A stretch of DNA of 64,000 nt from positions 1 to 64,000 of the forward strand of contig NZ_JBMERQ010000002.1 of NCBI RefSeq assembly GCF_048820895.1, written 5' to 3'. Under the pieces are notes generated by a model. It did not search any database. It saw only the letters and a list, made by a program, of their open reading frames with translations, and was not told the DNA's origin. Source of the DNA: Cribrihabitans_A neustonicus. Lineage in GTDB: Bacteria > Pseudomonadota > Alphaproteobacteria > Rhodobacterales > Rhodobacteraceae. Positions 26,638 to 35,572 of the stretch are shown piece after piece. Positions within the stretch are counted from its first letter, which is position 1. Every line of letters begins with the position of its first letter. Made by a program: the position numbers and the translations under genes.

Positions 26638-27849
26638 TTACCCGGCCAGCGCCCGCGCCGCCCGGTCCAGCACCTCCAGTCCCAGCACCAGATCGTCCTC
26701 ATCCGTATCCTCGTCAAAGGCGTGGCTGATACCGCCGATCGAGGGCACGAACAGCATTCCCGCCGGCATCACCCGCGCCAGGTTCGCCGCATCATGCAGT
26801 GCACCCGAGGGCATCCTGCGCCACTTCCCCGGCGCCCGCGCCTCTGCCGCGGCACTCAGTTCCGCCTGATAACGCGCATCCATCGCCGCCGGTTCGATCC
26901 CCAAAACCGGCCCCAGCTCCGCGGTGACGCCATATTGCGCCGCGATCTCCTGCGCCGTCTCCGCGATCGCCGCCTCCATCCGTGCAAGCCGCGCGGCATC
27001 GCCATCACGCCATTGCATCGAGAACGCCACCCGCCCCGGCACCACCGAGGCCGCGTTCGGGTGCAGCGCCACGTGGCCGATGGTCCAGACCGTCGATGGC
27101 GTCACCAGCTCCGCAAAGCGCTGGTTCAGCGCCGCGTTGAAGGCCGAGAGCGCCTGGAACGCATCGCGGCGCAGATGCATCGGCGTGGTGCCCGCGTGAT
27201 TCTGGCGGCCCTCGAAGCTGATCCGCATGTCGCGGATACCGACGATATCGGTGACCACGCCGATCCGGTCGCCGCTTTCATCGAGCGCAGGGCCCTGCTC
27301 GATATGCATCTCCAGAAACCCGCTGAAGCGTTCCGGAGGCAGGAAATCCTGCGCCCGCCCCGGCATCGCGCCCCGCGCATCGGCCAAGGTAAGGCCCCCG
27401 CTGTCGGCAAACCCGTCCGCCTCCGCCATCGGCAGCTTGCCGGTCCAGACCTCCGATCCGGTCAGCACGCCAAAGCGCCCCTCCTCGTCCTGGAAGCTCA
27501 CGCAGGAGACCGGCGGCCCGCCCGCCTCCTTCGCCGCCCGCGCGACCTCCAGCCCGGCAATCACCCCCAGCGCGCCGTCGAGCCAGCCGCCCTCCGGCTG
27601 GCTGTCGCTGTGCGAGCCAAGGAGCAGCGAGCGTTCCCCGCCCAGCCCGAAAAGATTGCCCAGCGGGTCGAGATGCACCTCCAGCCCGGCCTCCTGCATC
27701 CGCCCGGCGAGCCACTCGCGCGCTGCGATGTCGGCCTCCGAGTAGGCCTGCCGCACCACCCCCTTGCCCACGCCCGCAGCGCCAAAGCTGCGCAGCTGGT
27801 GCAGATCCTTCAAGAACCGTTTGGGATTAAGGAAAGGGGTGAGAGACAT
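26638..27849 (-). CDS. M20-family amidohydrolase (N-carbamoyl-L-amino acid hydrolase / allantoate amidohydrolase type)
   Basis: 403 aa. The family hydrolyses N-carbamoyl amino acids, allantoate or ureidoglycine with two metal ions. Visible: LGSHSDSQPEGGWLDGALGV (first metal His/Asp), FQDEEGRFG (bridging Glu region), MHIEQGP, and the dimerisation-domain Arg/His segment RQNHAGTTPM. A late H (SGALHDAANLA) completes the site. ATG 27849 with GGAGG is chosen; the frame extends 70 codons upstream over the neighbour's promoter. Divergent from the phosphatase gene. The exact substrate cannot be told. Confidence 0.88.
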   Translation of the reverse strand: MSLTPFLNPKRFLKDLHQLRSFGAAGVGKGVVRQAYSEADIAAREWLAGRMQEAGLEVHLDPLGNLFGLGGERSLLLGSHSDSQPEGGWLDGALGVIAGLEVARAAKEAGGPPVSCVSFQDEEGRFGVLTGSEVWTGKLPMAEADGFADSGGLTLADARGAMPGRAQDFLPPERFSGFLEMHIEQGPALDESGDRIGVVTDIVGIRDMRISFEGRQNHAGTTPMHLRRDAFQALSAFNAALNQRFAELVTPSTVWTIGHVALHPNAASVVPGRVAFSMQWRDGDAARLARMEAAIAETAQEIAAQYGVTAELGPVLGIEPAAMDARYQAELSAAAEARAPGKWRRMPSGALHDAANLARVMPAGMLFVPSIGGISHAFDEDTDEDDLVLGLEVLDRAARALAG

Positions 27850-28018
27850 GGCGAAACCTCCGTTCTGGCCGCGCCACTCTGCGCCGGGCGCGCGCGCAGC
27901 TTCAAGCGGATTCCCAGCCCTGTCTGCGCCTGCGGCACGCTCTGCAGGCAATGCTCCCTTTCCTCGGCCCGGAACCTCCCCTAAGACTTGGCGCCGGAAC
28001 AGAAAGGACGCTGCCCGC

Positions 28019-28669
28019 ATGACCCACATCACGCTGATCCGCCACGGCCAGGCCAACACCCAGGCGCGCGACGAGGCAAGCTACGACCGGCTCAGCGACC
28101 TCGGCCACCAGCAGGCGGCCTGGCTCGGCGATCATCTGCGCGGCAGCGGCAGCACCTATACCCGGGTCTACTGCGGCACCCTCACCCGCCACGTGGAGAC
28201 CGCGGCCTCGATGGGCTATGCGGACGCAGTACAGGATGCCCGGCTGAACGAGATGGAGTATTTCACCCTCGCCCAGGCGATGCAGGACCAGCACGGCCTG
28301 GCGATCCCGGAAGAGCGCGAAGGCTTCGTCTCGCATCTGCCGCAGGTCTTCGCGGCCTGGTCCGAAGGCCGCATCCGCGACCCCTACGAGACCTGGGACG
28401 CCTTCGAGACCCGCACCCAATCCGCGCTGGCCGAGATCGCCGAAGGAGACGGCCCGGCGCTGGTCGTCACTTCGGGCGGGCTGATTGCGATGGCGATGCG
28501 GCAGGCGATGGGGCTGGACACCGGCGGCATGGCGCGGCTGGCGCTGGCGGTGCTCAACACCTCGATGCACCGGCTGTTCCCGATCGGAGGGCAGATGAGC
28601 CCGGTGCTGTTCAACGCGGTGCCGCACCTGGAAGCCCCGGACCGCCACTTCGCCCAGACCCACCTCTGA
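28019..28669 (+). CDS. Histidine phosphatase superfamily protein (phosphoglycerate-mutase-like)
   Basis: 216 aa. The N-terminal LIRHGQAN motif holds the catalytic His; a second conserved part is VVTSGGLIAMAMRQ, where family members usually have a Gly-His pair, here replaced by Gly-Gly. The missing second His is unusual and may alter or weaken phosphatase activity. It heads a run of plus-strand genes with GST and lysine-catabolism enzymes. Confidence 0.85.
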   Translation: MTHITLIRHGQANTQARDEASYDRLSDLGHQQAAWLGDHLRGSGSTYTRVYCGTLTRHVETAASMGYADAVQDARLNEMEYFTLAQAMQDQHGLAIPEEREGFVSHLPQVFAAWSEGRIRDPYETWDAFETRTQSALAEIAEGDGPALVVTSGGLIAMAMRQAMGLDTGGMARLALAVLNTSMHRLFPIGGQMSPVLFNAVPHLEAPDRHFAQTHL

Positions 28670-28695
28670 CGCCACACCCGCAGGGAGGACACCAC

Positions 28696-29310
28696 ATGCA
28701 GCTCTACTACGCCCCCGGCACCATCTCCGTCGCCGTAGCGCTCGCGCTGGAGGAAGCCGGGCTGGAGTACGAGGCGGTGAAGATCGACTTCGCCGCCAAG
28801 GAACAGGCCAGCCCCGCCTATGCCCAGATCAACCCCAAGGGCCGGGTGCCCGCGCTGGCGGTCGACGGCGGCATCCTGACTGAAACCGGCGCGCTTCTGG
28901 ACTATATCGCCGACCTCGCGCCGGACGCCGGGCTGCGCCCCGCCGACCCGCTGCTGGCGGCGCGGATGCGGGAGGTGATGTACTATATCGCCTCCACCAT
29001 GCACGTGAACCACGCCCACCGCCTGCGCGGCGCCCGCTGGGCAAAGGAGCGCGCGAGCTGGAAGGACATGCAGAAGATGGTGCCGCAGACCATGGCGGCC
29101 TCCTGCGATTACATCAGCCAATATGGGCTGCGCGGGCCGTTCGTGCTGGGCGAAACCCTCAGCCTTGCGGACTGCTATCTCTATGTGGCCTGCACCTGGC
29201 TGGACGGCGACGGGGTAAAACTTGAAGATTATCCCCGCATCGCGGAATTTATGACGGCGATGCAAGGCCGCGCCTCGGTGCAGCGTCTGCGGGCCAGGGA
29301 AATGATTTGA
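28696..29310 (+). CDS. Glutathione S-transferase family protein
   Basis: 204 aa. Thioredoxin-like N-terminal domain (LYYAPGTISVAVALALEEAG; INPKGRVPAL with the cis-Pro; TETGALLDYI glutathione site) and an all-helical C-terminal domain with the LSLADCYLYVA N-cap motif. GGGAGG precedes ATG 28696. It lies between the phosphatase and the saccharopine dehydrogenase genes. Substrate unknown. Confidence 0.92.
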   Translation: MQLYYAPGTISVAVALALEEAGLEYEAVKIDFAAKEQASPAYAQINPKGRVPALAVDGGILTETGALLDYIADLAPDAGLRPADPLLAARMREVMYYIASTMHVNHAHRLRGARWAKERASWKDMQKMVPQTMAASCDYISQYGLRGPFVLGETLSLADCYLYVACTWLDGDGVKLEDYPRIAEFMTAMQGRASVQRLRAREMI

Positions 29311-29325
29311 GGGAAGTGGAAGTCG

Positions 29326-30378
29326 ATGACGCATCTTTGGGTACGGGCCGAACAGCGCCCCAATGAAGAACGTGCGGGCCTGACGCCGGCTGGCGCAAAG
29401 GCGCTGCTGGCAGGCGGCATCCAGGTCACGGTGGAGGAAAGCCCGGTTCGGGCGATCCCGCTTCAGGGCTACATCGATGCAGGCTGCGAGATCGCGCCGG
29501 CGAACAGCTGGCCGCAAGCGCCCGCGGATGCCATCATCTTCGGCCTGAAAGAGCTGCCCGAGGACGGCACGCCGCTTACCCACCGCCACATCATGTTCGG
29601 CCATGCCTTCAAGGGCCAGCGCTCCGGCAGGGCGCTGCTCGAGCGTTTCAGGGCGGGCGGCGGCACGCTTTATGATCTCGAGTATCTCGTCGATGAGGAC
29701 GGCCGCCGGGTCGCTGCCTTCGGCTACTGGGCGGGCTATGCCGGGGCTGCCGTCTCGCTCAAGTGCTGGGCGGCCCAGCAGCGCGGGGAAATCTGCGGCC
29801 CCGTCGGCATCTACCCCGGCAAGGACGCGCTCCTGACCGAGCTGAGCGCCGAGCTGGATGCGCTTGACAAGGCCCGCCCCTCCGCCATCGTGATCGGCGC
29901 GCTTGGCCGGGTCGGCACCGGTGCGGCAGACCTTTGCGAGGCGATGGGCGTCAAGACCACCCGGTGGGACAAGGCAGAGACCGCCCACGGCGGCCCCTTT
30001 CCGGAGATCCTGGAGCACGGGATCTTTCTCAACTGCATCTTCGCGCGCCCCGGCACGCCGGTCTTTGTTCCCCGTGAAACGCTCGCCATGCCCCGCGCGC
30101 TCAGCGTGATCGGCGATGTCGCCTGCGATCCCGACAGCGATTACAATCCGGTGCCGGTCTATGACCGCGCCACCAGCTGGGAGCATCCCGCCCTGCGCGT
30201 GGCCGAAGACCCGGTGCTCGACGTGATGGCGATCGACAACCTGCCGTCGATGCTGCCGGTGGAAAGCTCCGAGGACTATGCCGCCCAGCTGCTGCCCTCG
30301 CTGCTCACGCTCACCGATCTGGACAGCGGCGTCTGGGGGCGGGCCAAGGCCGCCTTCCGCGAGCATCTGCCCGAATGA
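29326..30378 (+). CDS. Saccharopine dehydrogenase (NAD+, L-lysine-forming type, LYS1-like)
   Basis: 350 aa. It interconverts saccharopine with lysine and 2-oxoglutarate; in a bacterium with no aminoadipate pathway for lysine synthesis it most likely runs as lysine-ketoglutarate reductase. The AlaDh/PNT-like N-terminal half has RAEQRPNEERAGLTP and LKELPEDGTPL, the middle has the Rossmann motif IVIGALGRVGTGA, and the GDVACDPDSDYNP segment is typical of LYS1. The next gene overlaps by 4 bp, and the second enzyme of the pathway follows. Confidence 0.9.
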   Translation: MTHLWVRAEQRPNEERAGLTPAGAKALLAGGIQVTVEESPVRAIPLQGYIDAGCEIAPANSWPQAPADAIIFGLKELPEDGTPLTHRHIMFGHAFKGQRSGRALLERFRAGGGTLYDLEYLVDEDGRRVAAFGYWAGYAGAAVSLKCWAAQQRGEICGPVGIYPGKDALLTELSAELDALDKARPSAIVIGALGRVGTGAADLCEAMGVKTTRWDKAETAHGGPFPEILEHGIFLNCIFARPGTPVFVPRETLAMPRALSVIGDVACDPDSDYNPVPVYDRATSWEHPALRVAEDPVLDVMAIDNLPSMLPVESSEDYAAQLLPSLLTLTDLDSGVWGRAKAAFREHLPE

Positions 30379-30626
30379 TGGCGCCCTATGTCGGCTATCT
30401 GGCCGCCATCCTCGGCACCATCTGCTGGATCCCCCAGGCCTGGAAGGCTTGGGCAAGCCGTGACACCGCCGGCCTGTCGCTCCCCTCGAACCTCATGTTC
30501 CTCGCTGCGGTTACCCTGTGGCTTGCCTACGGGCTGATGGTCGGCGACTGGCCGCTGATTCTGGCAAACGCCTGCGCCGTGACCGCCGTTCTGGCGATTG
30601 TCGCGGCCAAACTGAAATTCGGATAA
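30375..30626 (+). CDS. SemiSWEET / PQ-loop family membrane transporter
   Basis: 83 aa, three membrane segments, one triple-helix unit of the SWEET/PQ-loop fold, which works as a dimer. The PQ motif is seen in ICWIPQAWKAW, followed by the conserved SRDTAGLSLPSN. It overlaps the upstream lysine-forming dehydrogenase gene (ATGA) and is 12 bp from the next dehydrogenase gene, so all three should be translated together. Family members carry sugars; eukaryotic PQ-loop relatives carry cationic amino acids, which fits the neighbours better. Confidence 0.9.
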   Translation: MMAPYVGYLAAILGTICWIPQAWKAWASRDTAGLSLPSNLMFLAAVTLWLAYGLMVGDWPLILANACAVTAVLAIVAAKLKFG

Positions 30627-30638
30627 GGGAGACCACTC

Positions 30639-31781
30639 ATGACAATTCACTGGTGCGGCACCGGCCTCTCCGCCATCCCCGGCCTGCGGCGCCTGCTGGA
30701 GGCGGGCCACGATGTCGCGGTCTGGAACCGCACGCCGGAAAAGGCACGCGAGGCGGTGGGCGATCTCACGACCAACATCCATACCTTCAGCATCGCCAAC
30801 CTCGGCCAGATGCTGAGCCCCAAGGATGTGATCGTCTCGATGCTTCCCGGAGACTGGCACGTGCCGCTGGCGGAGCTGGCGATCGAGCGCGGCGCGCATT
30901 TCGTCTCTTCCTCCTACATCGCGCCGGAGATGCGCGCGCTGGACCAGAAGGCGAAGGATGCGGGCGTCTGCCTCATCAACGAGGTCGGCCTCGACCCCGG
31001 CATCGACCACCTGATGGCGCATGCGCTGGTGGATGCATACAAGGCCTCCGAAGCCTTCGACGCCGAAAACGAGATCAGCTTCATCTCCTACTGCGGCGGC
31101 ATCCCGAAGACCCCGAACCCCTTCCGCTACAAGTTCAGCTGGTCGCCGCTTGGCGTGCTGAAGGCGCTGCGCTCGCCGTCCCGTTCGATCCGCAATTTCC
31201 AGCCGCTGGACGTCGACCGGCCGTGGGATGCGGTCTCCAGCTACGAGGCGCCGCTGCCCCAGCCCGAAAGCTTTGAGGTCTACCCGAACCGCGACTCGCT
31301 GCCGTTCATGGCGCAGTACCACTTCGGCAAGGACTGGAAGGTGAAGGAATTCGTCCGCGGCACCCTGCGCCTCAACGGCTGGTCCGAGGCCTGGGCGGAT
31401 GTGTTCAAGGAGGTCGAGACCCTGGCAGGCCCGGCGGGCGACGCACGGCTCAAGGAGATGTCGGACCAGTTCTGGGCGGAAAACGCCTATGACGAAGGCG
31501 AGCCGGACCGGGTGGTGCTCTGCGTCGGCCTGAAGGCGGAGAAGGACGGCAAAGCGGTCTGGCACAAGTCCTACGTGATGGACGCCTGGGGCGACGACCG
31601 CGGATCGGCAATGGCACGGCTGGTCTCCTTCCCGGTGTCTTTCGCGATCGAGGCGGCGATGAACGGCAAGATCGCGCACGGCGTCCACGCCGCGCCCAGC
31701 GATCCGGCGCTGGTTTCGGACTGGATGGCCAAGATCGGCAAGCTGGCCCAGCATCTCGCGGTGGTGGATCACACGGGTTGA
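30639..31781 (+). CDS. Saccharopine dehydrogenase (L-glutamate-forming type, LYS9-like)
   Basis: 380 aa. It splits saccharopine to glutamate and 2-aminoadipate semialdehyde. The Rossmann start is short (IHWCGTGLSAIPGLRRL), followed by SMLPGDWHVPLAELAIERGAHFVSSSY and the signature NEVGLDPGIDHLMAH, CGGIPKTPNPFRYKFSWSPLG, which are diagnostic for saccharopine reductase. It completes the two-step lysine route begun by the gene at 29326. An aminoadipate-semialdehyde dehydrogenase is not obvious next to it. Confidence 0.92.
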   Translation: MTIHWCGTGLSAIPGLRRLLEAGHDVAVWNRTPEKAREAVGDLTTNIHTFSIANLGQMLSPKDVIVSMLPGDWHVPLAELAIERGAHFVSSSYIAPEMRALDQKAKDAGVCLINEVGLDPGIDHLMAHALVDAYKASEAFDAENEISFISYCGGIPKTPNPFRYKFSWSPLGVLKALRSPSRSIRNFQPLDVDRPWDAVSSYEAPLPQPESFEVYPNRDSLPFMAQYHFGKDWKVKEFVRGTLRLNGWSEAWADVFKEVETLAGPAGDARLKEMSDQFWAENAYDEGEPDRVVLCVGLKAEKDGKAVWHKSYVMDAWGDDRGSAMARLVSFPVSFAIEAAMNGKIAHGVHAAPSDPALVSDWMAKIGKLAQHLAVVDHTG

Positions 31782-31944
31782 GGCCGCAGCAGCGCCCCGC
31801 TTCCCCAGCCTTCAGGGGCGCCGCCACCGCGGCGCCCTTTACCGTTCCAGGCACAACGGAAGTAATGACACGCGCGCTGGAGAGACGGATCCCTAGCCCC
31901 CTTCTATGGGCCCGCGGTTCCTGCCGCACCGCCTTCCGCACCCA

Positions 31945-32160
31945 ACTTTCTTGCCCGTTTCCGATTGTCCCAAGGCGCGGGACAAGGCCGCAGGCCGCCG
32001 CGCATCGCCGGCGCGCCCCCACGCGGCGGCGATTTGGCTGAGGCTGGGCGGTCCTTCGAGAGGGTCTACGGACTTGGCGGGGATAAACTGCCAGCCAGAA
32101 CCGTTCGGATCGCCCCCCGCGCGCGCCGGCAATCCACGGCTTGGAGCATTTGTGTGAAAC
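31945..32160. repeat. Dispersed intergenic repeat, copy A (longest)
   Basis: Copy A shares a core of about 170 bp with copy D at 41.3 kb, roughly 85% identical by eye. Shared landmarks on the plus strand are GCGCGG(G/A)ACAAGGCCG, CCGCGCATCGCCG, a GCGATTTGGC segment, TACGGACTTGGC, GGGATAAA and TTCGGATCGCCCC. On the minus strand both copies keep one open frame with FIPAKSV and GDARRP. The 31782-32434 gap of about 650 bp is made mostly of such copies and has no credible gene. Confidence 0.8.
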
Positions 32161-32199
32161 CACGCCGGGTTTGACGCCCAGTTACTTCCGCTCCCGATT

Positions 32200-32312
32200 C
32201 ATTCCTCTTGAGCCGGATGTTTCCCGAGGCGCGGAACAAGGCAATTGCCCGTCGAAGGTCACGCCCCTGCGCGGCGGCAATCCACGGCCTGGAGTATTGA
32301 AAGGAAACCGCG
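32200..32312. repeat. Dispersed intergenic repeat, copy B (internally deleted)
   Basis: It starts with the same GGCGCGGAACAAGGC and ends with the same CGGCAATCCACGGC as copy A, but the middle of about 90 bp is missing. In tandem with copies A and C. Confidence 0.7.
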
Positions 32313-32344
32313 TCGGCTATGGCGCCCCGCCACCTCCCCACGCT

Positions 32345-32412
32345 GATCTTCGTCCGGTGCGGCTCGTCCCCCAAGCGCGGAACAAGGCCGAGAGGCCGCC
32401 GCCCGGCCGTAA
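32345..32412. repeat. Dispersed intergenic repeat, copy C (5' part only)
   Basis: Contains GCGCGGAACAAGGCCGAGAG followed by GCCGCCG, identical over that stretch to copy D, then diverges just before the stop of the DUF3775 gene. Confidence 0.7.
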
Positions 32413-32434
32413 GCGCTCAACACCAACGCAAGGC

Positions 32435-32758
32435 TCAGCGGCCGATCACGTCGTCCTCGACGTCCTGCACATCGACGCCCAGCGCCTCCAGCCCGGCTTC
32501 CAGGTTGTCGGCCAGATGCGGGGTGCCGATCAGGTAGTCGGCGGTCGGGGTTGTGGCCTCCTGCTTGGCGGTCTCCACCGCTTCGGCCAGCTCCTCCGGC
32601 TCGAAGCTGCCGCGGCCGATCCACATGATGGCGACCAGCTCCGCCTGCTGGTCCTCTCCCATCCGGTCGATGAAGGCGCGCAGCTCGCCCTCGGCGCGGC
32701 GCAGCTCGCGCGCCATCATCGCCACCTGCGCCACTTTGCGGACCGAGATCTCCAGCAT
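32435..32758 (-). CDS. DUF3775-domain protein
   Basis: 107 aa, acidic, soluble. The region ELVAIMWIGRGSFEPEELAEAVETA and the following LIGTPHLADNLEAGLEALG match what I recall of DUF3775. Function unknown. It lies 33 bp after the cyclase gene and looks like the last member of the mutL-rmuC-cyclase operon. Start ATG 32758 with GGAG upstream. Confidence 0.8.
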   Translation of the reverse strand: MLEISVRKVAQVAMMARELRRAEGELRAFIDRMGEDQQAELVAIMWIGRGSFEPEELAEAVETAKQEATTPTADYLIGTPHLADNLEAGLEALGVDVQDVEDDVIGR

Positions 32759-32791
32759 CGCACCACTCCTTCTTTACGCGGCTCCAGCATA

Positions 32792-34156
32792 TCAAACAGT
32801 GGGGCAATCACCTAAGTCTTTGATCCGGGGCAAATCAGCGCCCTTTTCCTCCGCCGCCCTCCCGAAGAGCGCAAGCCCTTCGCGCCGCCCGCGCAAGGGC
32901 TCCGGCGGCAGCTTGGTCCAGCCCGTGCGCGCGGGCGCCCCGGCCTCCGCCCCGCAGGCTCCGGCGGCCTCAATCAGCGCAGCCGAAGCCACCGCCGCCA
33001 TGCCGCGCTCCTTGCAGAGTTCCTCCAGCCGGGCGGCGATGTTCACCGTGTCGCCGAAGACCGAGTATTCCAGCCGCTCCGGCGTGCCCGCCACCCCGGC
33101 ATAGACCTCGCCCCAATGCACGCCCACGCCCGCGGCCAGCGCCGCGTCCCCGCGCTCGCGGCGCCAGTCCGCAATTTCCTGCAGCAGCCCTTCGGCGCAG
33201 TCGAGCGCCCGCGCCGCGGCGCCTTCGCCCTCGAACAGGATCATCGCGGCATCGCCGATATACTTGTCGATCAGCCCGCCGGTGCGGTCCGCCACCCGCT
33301 GCACCCGGGTCCGGAAGCCGGTGATCAGCGCGCTCACCTCCTGGGGCGCGCGGCCCTCGCACCAGCGGGTGAAGCCGCGCAGATCGATGAACAGCACCGC
33401 CATCTGCTGCTGCCGCCCCTCGCGCAGCGCCTCCAGGCCGCCGCCCGCCAGCCGGTCGGCGAGCTGCCGCGGCAGGTAGCGGGTGAGGTTGGCCTTCTGC
33501 CGCGCCTCCTCGAGCGAGCGGTGCAGGAGCATCCGCATCCGGTCCGCCGCCACCACCAGCACCAGCCCGGCCAGCATCACCATTACCACCCGGATCATGT
33601 TCGGCGGCGTGGTGAGCGTCATCTGCAGCCGCAGCGCGGCATCCGGCAGCTCCTGCTCGGGCCGCCACAACGCCAGCCACACCAGCCCGGCCGCCATCAG
33701 CCCCGCCATGTAGGCGAGCAGCGCCGGGTTAAAGCGCAGCACCCCGAAGGCCAGCACCACCGGCACCATCCAGACCGAGGGCATGGCAAAGACCATCGCC
33801 CCCGGCACGCCGCCATTGACCAGAGACAGGTAGCTGTTGATCAGCATGAAGGCGCAGTCGGCGGTGGCGGCAAGCCAAATCATCCAGGGCCGGAACAGCC
33901 CCCGCACCACCGCCCCGTAGGTGGCCACGCCCAGGCCGAGGTAAGAGAGCATCGTCACGGAGGCGAGCCCGACCTGCCGCTTCACATAGGCCTCCTCATA
34001 GGCAGGCACCTGGTCCAGCGCCAGCATCAGGCTCACCAGAAGCCCCAGCGCCACCGCTACCCGCAGGAGCGCCACGATCCGCTCAGCTTCCAGTTCCGCC
34101 TGCCGCAGCAGCGCCGGCGGCACCGGGCGCCGCGGGGCAAGCCGGGGCGCGCGCAC
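32792..34156 (-). CDS. Membrane-anchored class III adenylyl cyclase
   Basis: 454 aa. About six N-terminal membrane segments (roughly 25-215) followed by a short helical linker and a class III cyclase domain (about 250-410). Key residues are in place: metal-binding Asp258 (FIDLRGFT) and Asp302 (KYIGDAA), the adenine-selecting Lys (K of KYIGD) and Asp369, and the transition-state Asn372 and Arg in FGDTVNIAARLEE. It should therefore make cAMP. A GTG start at 34156 is backed by GGAGGAG, which overlaps the end of rmuC, leaving 3 bp between the genes. Linked by tight spacing to rmuC and mutL. Confidence 0.9.
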   Translation of the reverse strand: MRAPRLAPRRPVPPALLRQAELEAERIVALLRVAVALGLLVSLMLALDQVPAYEEAYVKRQVGLASVTMLSYLGLGVATYGAVVRGLFRPWMIWLAATADCAFMLINSYLSLVNGGVPGAMVFAMPSVWMVPVVLAFGVLRFNPALLAYMAGLMAAGLVWLALWRPEQELPDAALRLQMTLTTPPNMIRVVMVMLAGLVLVVAADRMRMLLHRSLEEARQKANLTRYLPRQLADRLAGGGLEALREGRQQQMAVLFIDLRGFTRWCEGRAPQEVSALITGFRTRVQRVADRTGGLIDKYIGDAAMILFEGEGAAARALDCAEGLLQEIADWRRERGDAALAAGVGVHWGEVYAGVAGTPERLEYSVFGDTVNIAARLEELCKERGMAAVASAALIEAAGACGAEAGAPARTGWTKLPPEPLRGRREGLALFGRAAEEKGADLPRIKDLGDCPTV

Positions 34157-34159
34157 GCG

Positions 34160-35572
34160 CTACTCCTCCGGCGCCAGGAGCGCCATCTGGCGCGGTTCGG
34201 TTTCCACTTGGCCAGGGTCCTCCAGCGCAGCGCCATTGGCGACCACGCCCATCGTCTCGAACTTGCGGGCCGAAGGCAGCACCCGCGCCTCCAGCGAGCC
34301 TACCGCCTTGTTGTAATGGCTGACCGAAGAAGAGAGCGACTTGCCCACTGCCGCGAGGTTCCTGGAGAAGGTGCTGAGCCGGTCGTAGAGCTCCTTTGCG
34401 GTCTTCTGCACGGCGACCGCGTTCTCGGCCATCTTCTCCTGCTGCCAGCCGTAGGCGATCGACTTCACCAGCGCCATCAGCGTTGTCGGCGTCGCGATCA
34501 GCACCTTGTTCTCAAAGGCATATTCGATCAGCCCCGGGTCCGCCTCGACCGCCGCCGAGACGAAGGTCTCGCCGGGGATGAACATCACCACAAAATCCGG
34601 CGTCTCCGCCAGCGCGCTCTGATAGGACTTCGACGACAGCTGCTTCACATGGCTGCGCACATGCCCCGCGTGACGGGTCAGCGCCGCCTGCTGCTGCTCC
34701 GGCGTCTCCGCCTCCAGCGCGTCGAGATAGGCTTCCAGCGGCGTCTTGGCGTCGACCACGATGCTTTTGCCGCCGGGGATGCGCACCACCGCATCGGGGC
34801 GGCGCAGGCCGTCGTCCGTGCCGACGCTCTTCTCCAGCTCGTAGTCCACGTGTTCGGCCATGCCGGCCATCTCGAACACCTGCCTCAGCTGCATCTCGCC
34901 CCAGCGGCCGCGGGTCTTGGGCGCGCGCAAGGCCTGCACCAGCTTGCGGGTCTCGCCGCCGAGCATGGCCTGCCCCTCGGCCAGGTGCTTCACCTGCGCC
35001 CGGATCGCGCCATAGGCCTCGTTGCGGGCCTGCTCGATCTCCTTGATGCGCTCGCCGAACTGGCCCAGCTTCTGATCGAGCGGCTTCACCAGCCCCTCGA
35101 TCGCCGCCTGGCGCTTGGCCAGATCGGCATCGGCGCTCTTGCTGTGGGCCTGGAACCGCTCGCTCACGAGGTTGAGGAAGCTTTCCGAGTTCTGCTTCAG
35201 CACGCCCGAGGCAAGCGCGGCAAACTTGTGCTCCATCTGCGCGTTCACTTGCCGCAGCTCCTCCAGCCGCGCGGCGTGCTCGGCCTTCAGTGCCTGCACC
35301 TGGGCCTCGGCGTGGTAGCGCGCGGTGCGCTCGTTGTCGCTGGTGCGGCGCAGGGTGGCCAGTTCGTCGGCGAGCTCGGGCAGCCGCGCGGCCTCGGCCT
35401 GCAGCGCCGCGTTGTGGCTGCGCAGATCGGCATTGGCCGCCTCAAGCGCCCGCCGCGCGCTGCCCGCCCGGCGCAGGGCAAGCGCAAGCAGCGCAATTGT
35501 CAGCAGTCCCGCCGCCAGCAGCATCAGCCCCAGCGCATCCATGGTGGCCACCGCCACGTCCATGCCTTCCAT
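34160..35572 (-). CDS. rmuC: RmuC-family DNA recombination protein
   Basis: 470 aa. RmuC limits recombination at inverted repeats and has a nuclease-like core. An N-terminal membrane segment (about 10-33), a long coiled coil (about 35-190) and the RmuC domain with RGRWGEMQLRQVFEMAGM, PDAVVRIPGGKSIVVDAKTPL and ALVKSIAYGW are visible. The start ATG 35572 shares one base with the mutL stop (TGATG), so translation is coupled. A later ATG at 35563 is less likely. Confidence 0.93.
   Translation of the reverse strand: MEGMDVAVATMDALGLMLLAAGLLTIALLALALRRAGSARRALEAANADLRSHNAALQAEAARLPELADELATLRRTSDNERTARYHAEAQVQALKAEHAARLEELRQVNAQMEHKFAALASGVLKQNSESFLNLVSERFQAHSKSADADLAKRQAAIEGLVKPLDQKLGQFGERIKEIEQARNEAYGAIRAQVKHLAEGQAMLGGETRKLVQALRAPKTRGRWGEMQLRQVFEMAGMAEHVDYELEKSVGTDDGLRRPDAVVRIPGGKSIVVDAKTPLEAYLDALEAETPEQQQAALTRHAGHVRSHVKQLSSKSYQSALAETPDFVVMFIPGETFVSAAVEADPGLIEYAFENKVLIATPTTLMALVKSIAYGWQQEKMAENAVAVQKTAKELYDRLSTFSRNLAAVGKSLSSSVSHYNKAVGSLEARVLPSARKFETMGVVANGAALEDPGQVETEPRQMALLAPEE

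Noticed and set aside
31893..32132. Open frames inside the repeat copies (also 41106-41489) as real genes
   Set aside because: They have no convincing ribosome site and coincide with a repeat that is truncated elsewhere; kept only as an observation on the repeat.
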